From: JAWKTT01 sp041398965
GTDB taxonomy: Bacteria; Planctomycetota; Planctomycetia; Planctomycetales; Planctomycetaceae
Assembly (NCBI GenBank): GCA_041398965.1
Contig: JAWKTT010000051.1
Location: 1-26,974, forward strand
Reading direction: 5' to 3'
DNA: 26,974 nucleotides
This document shows, in pieces, positions 10,062 to 16,619 of the stretch; positions within the stretch are counted from its first letter, which is position 1, and every line of letters starts with the position of its first letter. Position numbers and translations under genes: made by a program. Under the pieces are notes generated by a model. It did not search any database, had not been told where the DNA came from, and saw only the letters and a list, made by a program, of their open reading frames with translations.

Positions 10062-11306
10062 ATGGACAAGAATCCCCCCCAGCAGTTCACCTTGGCCTGC
10101 GGTGCCACGCTCCTCGTCGAACCGATGCCGGACGTCGAGTCGGCTTCGATGTGTCTGCTCGTCCCTGCCGGAAGCCTGTATGAAGCCCCCGGTCAGAATG
10201 GGACCGCCGCCATTCTGGCCGACCTCATCACGCGTGGCGCTGGTTCACGGTCCAGCTTCGATGTCATGTCCGACCTCGACTACTACGGGGTTCAGGGATC
10301 AGAACATGCTGGTTGGAATTTCCTCTCCTTCTCTGCCGCATCGATTGCTGACAATCTCCTCCCGGCTCTCGATATCTATGCCGACATCTTGCTCTCACCA
10401 CATCTCCCAGCGACCGAGTTTGCCGCCGCCCAGATCGGCGTCGAACAATCGTTGCTCGCCCTCGAAGATGACCCGTCACGTAAGGTGTTCCACGAATTGA
10501 GACGGCGCACTTTTGACGACCCGTGGGGGCGTAATCCTGAAGGGACTATCGAGGAACTTCCGGCCATTACGGTCGACTCGGTTCGTGCGCTGTATCAAAG
10601 GGGGTTTCGACCCGCCGAGACCATCATCGGTGTTGCTGGCAACGTCGACCCGCAACAGATTCGACAGCGGTTTGACGAACTTCTGGCAAACTGGAAGGGG
10701 GGCGATGCACCGGTCATTACTCGAATTCCGACCGATCAGTCTCCTGTTCAGATTCATCACGATGCGACTCAAACGCACATCGGTATGGCATGGAATTCCG
10801 TCTCTTATAATCACCCCGACTATTACGTCGCATGGGCCGCCGCAAACATTCTTGGCGGCGGTAGTAGTTCGCGGCTCTTCACCGAAGTTCGCGAACGTCG
10901 AGGACTCTGCTATTCCGTCTCGGCTTCTTTGAGTTCGTTGAAAGACGAAGGTCGAGTCTTCTTCTATGCCGGAACGACAACCGAGCGCGCCCAAGAGACG
11001 CTTGATGTTGCCTGGGGGGAAATTCTCCGACTGGCTGAGGGAGTGACGGAAGAGGAACTCGCACGCTGCCGGGCACAGGCGAAGAGTTCGCTCATCATGC
11101 AGCAGGAGTCGACCGGTTCGCGGGCCTCCTCTTTGGCTCGCGATTGGTTTCACTTCGGACGCATTCAGACGCTGGATGATGTTCGCCGCCGAGTGGATGC
11201 GGTGACGGTCGACGACATTGCTCGCTACGCCTCCGCGTTCCCTCCCAGCCCGACGGCCATCGTCACCGTCGGGGCTTCACCGTTAGAACTCCCCTCAGTT
11301 TCGTAG
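10062..11306 (+). CDS. M16B peptidase homologue lacking the HxxEH zinc motif
   Basis: About 414 residues with the two-domain M16B layout. The N-terminal domain has LVPAGSLYEAPGQNGTAAIL, where active enzymes carry HxxEH after the Gly, so the zinc-binding His and Glu residues are absent. The C-terminal domain keeps ANILGGGSSSRLFTEVRERR and GLCYSVSASLSS. This matches the non-catalytic partner subunits of heterodimeric M16B peptidases; no HxxEH partner lies in the window. The start at ATG 10062 (MDKNPPQQF) lies 13 bases behind the RND gene, with a purine-rich GGAAAAGA upstream; a longer in-frame start at 9993 would overlap the RND gene. The TAG stop lies at the first bases of the 11305 dispersed repeat. 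Cytoplasmic location is likely, since no signal peptide is visible. Confidence 0.9.
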   Translation: MDKNPPQQFTLACGATLLVEPMPDVESASMCLLVPAGSLYEAPGQNGTAAILADLITRGAGSRSSFDVMSDLDYYGVQGSEHAGWNFLSFSAASIADNLLPALDIYADILLSPHLPATEFAAAQIGVEQSLLALEDDPSRKVFHELRRRTFDDPWGRNPEGTIEELPAITVDSVRALYQRGFRPAETIIGVAGNVDPQQIRQRFDELLANWKGGDAPVITRIPTDQSPVQIHHDATQTHIGMAWNSVSYNHPDYYVAWAAANILGGGSSSRLFTEVRERRGLCYSVSASLSSLKDEGRVFFYAGTTTERAQETLDVAWGEILRLAEGVTEEELARCRAQAKSSLIMQQESTGSRASSLARDWFHFGRIQTLDDVRRRVDAVTVDDIARYASAFPPSPTAIVTVGASPLELPSVS

Positions 11307-11434
11307 CCTGTTGAAGATCGTGGGGCAGGCTTTCCAGCCTGTCTTGGTGCGGTTTGATGTCCAGGCAAATAACTGTACGAGTTGCTCGTGTCAGCTTGGA
11401 AAAGCTGACCACGGTCATTTTTCAACGGACTGTC
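11305..11434. repeat. 130-bp dispersed repeat with inverted ends, copy 2
   Basis: It begins AGCCTGTTGAAGATCGTGGG and ends ACCACGGTCA plus TTTTTCAACGGAC, matching the ends of the copy at 1514-1643 and having the same length. Its first bases overlap the TAG stop of the M16 gene. The interior differs from copy 1, but the shared CAGGCTTTC and TGGTGC blocks keep their places. Confidence 0.75.
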
Positions 11435-11528
11435 AGGCGACTCTGTCGGGCGAAACCCGCAATTCATCGGATTGTGGCTTCGCTGTGTGCCGTCACAGTT
11501 TACCTAAACGGATCAGTCCGGAGGCCTG

Positions 11529-11678
11529 TCAGTCATCCGTCGTTAGGTGACCCCCGGTTGCATCGTGCCGCAGCGGTTTTCTGGTCGATAACGACATGAG
11601 GCCGACAATGCAGAGTAGGACGGCAAACAGGACTTTGAATCCAATGTCTTCGACACAGCTACAACCGTCCGGTGTCAC
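11529..11678 (-). CDS. Possible small single-span membrane protein (49 aa)
   Basis: A GTG-initiated frame on the minus strand gives 49 residues with a Cys-containing head (DGCSCVEDIG), one hydrophobic stretch (FKVLFAVLLCIVGLMSL) and a basic then polar tail (STRKPLRHDATGG). A hydrophobic core followed by basic residues is what a short inserted membrane protein would show. An AGGA lies about 15 bases before the start, which is far for a ribosome site. No family was recognised. The rest of the gap 11435-11829 holds nothing else I can name. Confidence 0.33.
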   Translation of the reverse strand: MTPDGCSCVEDIGFKVLFAVLLCIVGLMSLSTRKPLRHDATGGHLTTDD

Positions 11679-11829
11679 GGTCGTTGTCCGTTCCTGTTGC
11701 CAGGTCTATTTCAGACTCATCGTAGTGTCAGGGCCGAAACCTACTTCGTGAATCCATAAACCGGTCAGTTGAGAACTGATCGAATCGTTCCCCTTCAACC
11801 TCGTTCCCTCGAATCCGGTCAGCTTCGCT

Positions 11830-12513
11830 GTGTCCCTCGAAACCGTTATCGCGTCCGACAATCCGAGTGCCGAAATCTCGGTGGACGGCGGAGGCTCCCC
11901 AGCCGGTACGTCGCTTTGGGGGGATATTATCGGTTCGTTACTGTCGATTGCGTTTTGGGGAACGCTGGTCGTGGCGTCAGGGCTGTTTGCGATTGTCGTC
12001 CTCGCCCCGAGAGTCGTCGCTCATGCCTCATTGGAACGGGAGTTCTATACCGCTCATCGCGAACTCGTCACGATTCAACAGGAGGTTCGCCACCTCGAAC
12101 GGGTCGAGCGAGCGTTGAAAGAAGACCCTCGGTTTCTAGCTGAAGTCGCTCGGCAGGAACTCGATGCCGGTCGTTCGCACGACCTGTTGCTCTCGGTGGG
12201 TTCCGAACTTCAGTTCGACGCCCGGCTTCCCCAATTGGACGACGATCTTCCCGAGTACGTCGAACCGTGGTACGTTCACCCTCTCACTGCACTCAATGCG
12301 GATGCCGCACTGCGACAGCAACTCTGTCTGATAGCGGCCGGGCTGTTGATCTTCGGATTCGTCCTCCTTCACGATGGCCCGGGCCCAAGGCGAGTGGTCG
12401 AATTGCTTGCCGAACCAATACGCCAACTCCTCGTCCGCTATCACTCCCCCTGCAACCATGTCGTCGGCAACAATGCTGCCGAATCCGCAATAGCGACGAT
12501 TGACACAGACTGA
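11830..12513 (+). CDS. DivIC/FtsB-like membrane coiled-coil protein
   Basis: About 227 residues. A polar head of some 30 residues precedes a membrane helix (LLSIAFWGTLVVASGLFAIV). A coiled-coil follows (FYTAHRELVTIQQEVRHLER) and ends in VERALKEDPRFLAEVARQEL, which closely follows the DivIC/FtsB signature of Leu, Lys-x-Asp-Pro, Ala-Arg and Glu-Leu. A second membrane helix (LCLIAAGLLIFGFVLL) near residue 175 and a basic tail are not part of classic FtsB. FtsB and DivIC join the divisome with FtsL and FtsQ; whether that applies in a lineage generally lacking FtsZ is open. The GTG at 11830 is used as the start. It is convergent with the PQQ-propeller gene, 46 bases away. Confidence 0.7.
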   Translation: MSLETVIASDNPSAEISVDGGGSPAGTSLWGDIIGSLLSIAFWGTLVVASGLFAIVVLAPRVVAHASLEREFYTAHRELVTIQQEVRHLERVERALKEDPRFLAEVARQELDAGRSHDLLLSVGSELQFDARLPQLDDDLPEYVEPWYVHPLTALNADAALRQQLCLIAAGLLIFGFVLLHDGPGPRRVVELLAEPIRQLLVRYHSPCNHVVGNNAAESAIATIDTD

Positions 12514-12559
12514 TCCCCTCGTCGTGGGAGAATTGCAATCCCTCCGCATGTCGCCAGAC

Positions 12560-13870
12560 CTATTGATTGGGCGGGGCTGGATCCTGATTGGCGATGCAGT
12601 AGAGGTGTTTGTAGGTTCTGACGAAGATTTCGCCATCGGAGAATGCCGGAGTGGCGTGCATCTGTTCGCCAAAATCGTTGACCGCGATCTCTTCGTACGC
12701 TTCGCGGTTGGGAGCAAAGACCCGGATCACTCCCGCTTGTCCTGCGGCATAGAGCCGACCATCGGCGAAGATTGTCGACCCCCAATGAGGCCCATCCGCT
12801 GTGCGGCGGACGGTCCACAAAGTCTTACCTGTTTTCACTTCCTTACACTCGATCGACCCCTGATCGTTCGCGTTGGCCATAAAGAGAACATCGCCGACAA
12901 TCACTCCCGAGCCGATTCGTTGGGGATTGTTCGGTTTATCGCCATCGTGCCATTTTCGATTTGATGCCGTCACATCACCGTTGCCACCCAGTTCAAACCC
13001 CATCGCAGGTCCGGTGTATCCACCCATGGCGACCGCGAAGTTGTCGCCAATGAGTGGTGATGTGTACATCAAGTCACTGCGGTCGCTGCTGACACCTGAG
13101 CAGTACCACAGCAGCTTCCCCGAAGAGGGATCGAAGGCGGCGACCCGTGTTGGCAGGCCGCACAACACTTGCGGTTTGCCGTCGACGGTAATGATCGTCG
13201 GCGTCGCCCAACTGCCGATGTATCGACCGCTCTTGCTCGCACTGCCCCCCGGTTCATCATGTTGCCAAAGTGTCTCTCCGGTCTTGAGGTCGAGAGCACA
13301 CAAGAACTGTCGTTCTCCCGGACCGCAAAGCTGAAGCACCTTTCCTTCATGCAGAATCGGCGATGAGGCATATCCCCAGACATGATGGAACAGGCCGAGG
13401 TCTCGCTTCCAAAGGAGTTCGCCGGCGAAGTCGTAGCAGAAGATTCCTGCGGAACCGTGCCAGACGACCACGCGTTCGCCATCGGTGACGGGTGTCGGGG
13501 CACAATGAGGATTGGTGGAATGAGTCTCTTCCTGAGCGGCAAACTCGACGGTACGGACCCACAGAGTCGCCCCGGTTTGACGGTTGAAGCAGTGCAGGGA
13601 CCGTTGACGTCCCGAGTCGGTCGCACAGGTTACGAAGACCCGTCCCTTCGACACAATCGGACTGCTGTTCCCCGCGTCAGGAAGTGGCACGGACCACTTG
13701 ATGTTGGTCTCTTTGCTCCATGTCGATGGATATCCCCCCGCCTCGACGATGCCACGCCCCCCCGGGCCGCGAAACTCCTGCCAGTCCCCCGCACTCAAGG
13801 GGGACACGTTTCCCCAGAGCACGACAAACAACGACGCCAGAACCGCCACCACCCGACCAGACACTCTCAC
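12560..13870 (-). CDS. Secreted PQQ-like beta-propeller protein (BamB-like fold)
   Basis: About 436 residues with an N-terminal signal peptide (VAVLASLFVVLWG then SPLSAG), followed by DWQEFRGPGGRGI, a common opening of planctomycete propeller proteins. Repeated blade motifs are visible: TGATLWVRT, AGELLWKRD, TGETLWQHD, SGKLLWYCS and TGKTLWTVR, each with the Gly-x-x-x-Trp of PQQ_2 repeats. These proteins are exported and often act as scaffolds; catalysis cannot be inferred without PQQ-binding residues. The GTG start at 13870 is supported by GGGAGG five bases upstream. The 240-base region before it (towards 14113) has no gene and must hold the promoter. The nearest upstream gene on the same strand encodes an ECF sigma factor. 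Confidence 0.9.
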   Translation of the reverse strand: MRVSGRVVAVLASLFVVLWGNVSPLSAGDWQEFRGPGGRGIVEAGGYPSTWSKETNIKWSVPLPDAGNSSPIVSKGRVFVTCATDSGRQRSLHCFNRQTGATLWVRTVEFAAQEETHSTNPHCAPTPVTDGERVVVWHGSAGIFCYDFAGELLWKRDLGLFHHVWGYASSPILHEGKVLQLCGPGERQFLCALDLKTGETLWQHDEPGGSASKSGRYIGSWATPTIITVDGKPQVLCGLPTRVAAFDPSSGKLLWYCSGVSSDRSDLMYTSPLIGDNFAVAMGGYTGPAMGFELGGNGDVTASNRKWHDGDKPNNPQRIGSGVIVGDVLFMANANDQGSIECKEVKTGKTLWTVRRTADGPHWGSTIFADGRLYAAGQAGVIRVFAPNREAYEEIAVNDFGEQMHATPAFSDGEIFVRTYKHLYCIANQDPAPPNQ

Positions 13871-14113
13871 GGCAACCTCCCGAGTTCAAGAATCATCCAA
13901 CGCAGACGTTACTCCGGCCCCACATCGACATCAAGTCCAGCAATCGTCAAGTCGTCGCCAGACATCGAAAGCCGCAGTCATGATTGGGGCTGCTATTCCG
14001 ATTGGGTTGTGTGTGACAGTGAGTGCGAATCAGGGCTTTCGGACACTGGAGAAGTCCTGTCATGATTCCCCGTCGCACTGTTTGGATTTCGGGGTGCTCA
14101 GAGACGTCCAGCC

Positions 14114-14638
14114 TCAATCAAAGAGATTCTTCGGAAGCTTGGCGGACAGTTCGTTTCGGCCCCGATGCAGCCACGTCTTCAACGTGCCGATCGGGACATC
14201 CATTGTTTCGCTGATTTCGGCCAGCGAGAGTTCGTTGAGATAGAACAGGATCATACAAGTGCGGATTTCGGGGCGGAGCGTCGACAGTGCTTGGTCGACC
14301 TCTTCCGGCAGACTTGTAATTTCCGGGAGAGGTGCCGCCACGGCAGGGACCTCTTCCACGGGAATCGGTCGCCGTGACCGCCCTTCGATCGCGGTGCGAC
14401 AGCGATTGGCGGCAATTGCCAGAACCCAAGAGATGAGGGGGCGTGTGACGTCGTAAGTCGCGAGGTGCCGACACATCCGGACGAGAGATTCCTGGGCGAC
14501 ATCTTCGGCATCCTGACGATGCCGCAACAACTTCAGGCAGAGCGCAAAAACCGGCTGCTGGAATCGATCGACCAGTTCGCCCAATGCGGCCGAATCGCCA
14601 GCCAGGGAGCGTTCGACGAGTGAGGCGTCGTCAGACAC
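14114..14638 (-). CDS. ECF-type RNA polymerase sigma factor
   Basis: About 174 residues with the two conserved sigma regions. Region 2 contains LVDRFQQPVFALCLKLLRHR, the AEDVAQESLVRM core-binding motif and LISWVLAIAANRCR. Region 4 contains STLRPEIRTCMILFYLNELS, the helix-turn-helix LAEISETMDVPIGTLKTWL and a basic tail. The GTG at 14638 is preferred because AGGA stands five bases ahead and homology starts at once; a GTG at 14692 is possible. No zf-HC2 anti-sigma gene follows: the downstream 240 bases are non-coding, then comes the propeller gene. The signal that frees this sigma factor is therefore not evident. Gap 14639-14894 shows no gene. Confidence 0.93.
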   Translation of the reverse strand: MSDDASLVERSLAGDSAALGELVDRFQQPVFALCLKLLRHRQDAEDVAQESLVRMCRHLATYDVTRPLISWVLAIAANRCRTAIEGRSRRPIPVEEVPAVAAPLPEITSLPEEVDQALSTLRPEIRTCMILFYLNELSLAEISETMDVPIGTLKTWLHRGRNELSAKLPKNLFD

Positions 14639-14894
14639 GGCGATCCTGCAACAGATTCCACTGACAATGTTTCCAAGGGAATCGACCGTCACTTTTCGCC
14701 AGACGGTCCATCCTGAAGCTACAGAGTATCAACCCACAGGAGACATTCCAGCATCGCAGTCGGCGATCCAGACAAAGAGTGGTTCGCCGCTGGGGAGAAT
14801 CTCTTAGGCGGAATCGATCATGGAACGCATCAAAACCCGGTCAGGTCGTCGTGCAGAATGCTTAAGGTACGGGACCTCAAACCCCGAAACTTCG

Positions 14895-15998
14895 CTACTG
14901 GGCCCCCTTGGTAGAATTCGACTCTGGTCGTTTGCTACGCCCTCTGGAGCGGGAAGGGGGGGGTGCATTCTGATCGCGAATACCCTTTGATGTGGGGCTC
15001 TCCGGCTCTTGAGGTCGGTACTTCTCCCACATGCTGCGGGCCTGGGTAGCGATCAATTCGCGGAGTGGTTCCGGTGACAACACCTCCGCCTGATTGCCAT
15101 AGCTGAGGATCCACCAACTGATCTCGTGAATTCCGTCAACAGTCACCTTGAGGTCGACTGTGCCGTCGTCGTTCCAATGCAGTTTTTGTGTCTTGTGCCA
15201 CACGACGTCGGCCACGTTGCGAGCGACCAGGGGGTGAAAACGAACGACAACTTTTTGTCGACATCCCCGCTCACGAATAAATCGCCACGCATTCCCGAAG
15301 TGACTGCTGAGCGAAAATCTCGGCGGGATTTGAAAGCGGTCCCCTGTCGTTTCGATACCCAGAATGCGGCCCACATGAAACATCCTCACGGCACGATGCA
15401 AGGACGATCGACCGATCACATACCATGCCCGCTTCGCAAACAACACACGGTAGGGACTCACGAGCGTACTGATGACTTCGCCATCAAAGATGCTGTCGTA
15501 GCTGATCCGAACCTTGAGACGTTTGCGAAGCGATTCGTGCAGAACCTGCATGATTCCTTGCGACTCGTCCAGTTCATGACCGGGGTCGGCCCAGATTTCG
15601 ATCATTTCCGACAATTCGCCAACATGCGTCCGCAGGTGAGCCGGAAGATTGCTCATCAATTTGACAGCTGCATCTCGCGCAGGTTGCAAGGTGGGGATTC
15701 CATGTTCCGCATCTCCCAGATTGGTACACAAGAGAAGCAGGGAGAGCGTTTCGGTCAGCGTCAGTTCTGTGGGGGGGAGATAGGTTGCCTGTGGAAGCCA
15801 ATAAGCCTGTTTTGCGGCATCGTAATTGATCGGAATTCCCGAGTCTTGCAAAGACTTGAGGTCCCGAAACATCTGCCGCCGCGTCACCCCGCACACTTCG
15901 GACAACTCGCGGGCGTTATAACCTTGCCCCGATTGCAAGTACTCAACGACACGCAACAACCGACGAATCTTTTGTATGGGTGTACGCGATCCAGCCAT
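14895..15998 (-). CDS. WYL-domain transcriptional regulator with N-terminal helix-turn-helix
   Basis: About 367 residues. The N-terminus is an HTH_11-type winged helix (IRRLLRVVEYLQSGQGYNAR, VCGVTRRQMFRDLKSLQDSG). A linker follows, then a WYL domain with SPYRVLFAKRAWYVIGRSS and RMFHVGRILGIE, and a C-terminal WCX-like region (SWWILSYGNQAEVLSPEPLR). The last 40 residues are basic and low in complexity (SRSRGRSKRPES). WYL proteins sense nucleic acids or nucleotides and control stress, repair or defence genes; the target here is unknown. ATG 15998 is chosen over a TTG at 16025 because homology begins immediately after it. The gene is divergent from aceE across 620 bases, so autoregulation or control of that gap is plausible. 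Confidence 0.92.
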   Translation of the reverse strand: MAGSRTPIQKIRRLLRVVEYLQSGQGYNARELSEVCGVTRRQMFRDLKSLQDSGIPINYDAAKQAYWLPQATYLPPTELTLTETLSLLLLCTNLGDAEHGIPTLQPARDAAVKLMSNLPAHLRTHVGELSEMIEIWADPGHELDESQGIMQVLHESLRKRLKVRISYDSIFDGEVISTLVSPYRVLFAKRAWYVIGRSSLHRAVRMFHVGRILGIETTGDRFQIPPRFSLSSHFGNAWRFIRERGCRQKVVVRFHPLVARNVADVVWHKTQKLHWNDDGTVDLKVTVDGIHEISWWILSYGNQAEVLSPEPLRELIATQARSMWEKYRPQEPESPTSKGIRDQNAPPPSRSRGRSKRPESNSTKGAQ

Positions 15999-16619
15999 AG
16001 GAAAGATGATGGTGTTTGAGATCAAAGAAGTGAAATCACGCTGACTCGGTCGCTTGTATCATGCCGACCATGTACACGTGCGTACAGTCAAGACTCATGC
16101 CAAAAAGTGGATGTTCGGCAAATTCGTACGAAATGATGATTTTTGCGACAGTGCCGAGTCTGAGTGATTCAACACCTCTCGAACGATGTCGTTGGGTGTT
16201 CAGGAGACTTGGGGATGATAGAATCCGTACGGATTACGGGATGTTCTCAATTTTCAGTCACCAATGTGACAAGTTGTCCCCCGGTTTTGACGCACGCTCA
16301 TACCCTGATGTTTGTGAATGTCTCTACGAAAACTTCATTGAAGGGAATTCGTAACTCCTTGTGACTCCCTCTTTTCGGGAATCGACTGAATGCCATTCCG
16401 AAATCGTCCGATACTTGCCACACTGTTGCCGACGAGCCAGCATCCTTTTCCCAACCGGTAAAGTCGGGTCGGGATTGGACTACGGTCCTGTCGACTTCTC
16501 GATCATTTCTGGCTTGTCCAAAGTCCGATTCCAAGACCTCATGAAACCGTCGAGCCTTTAAGGCACGAACCTCATAACTTTCAGAACAGACCACGACACT
16601 CCGGTTGTGGTCGTTCGCA
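15999..16619. other. Divergent intergenic region between WYL regulator and aceE
   Basis: No convincing gene on either strand. A near-palindrome GTACACGTGCGTAC lies about 16072-16086, close to the WYL start, and could be an operator. A second imperfect inverted repeat (TTCGGGAAT ... ATTCCGAA) lies about 16374-16403. Both promoters must be here, but no clear -35/-10 pair could be fixed. Confidence 0.4.

Noticed and set aside
11225..11467. Minus-strand open frame across the M16 gene end
   Set aside because: It is antisense to the peptidase gene and the repeat copy; the residues shared with 1509-1781 come from the repeat.
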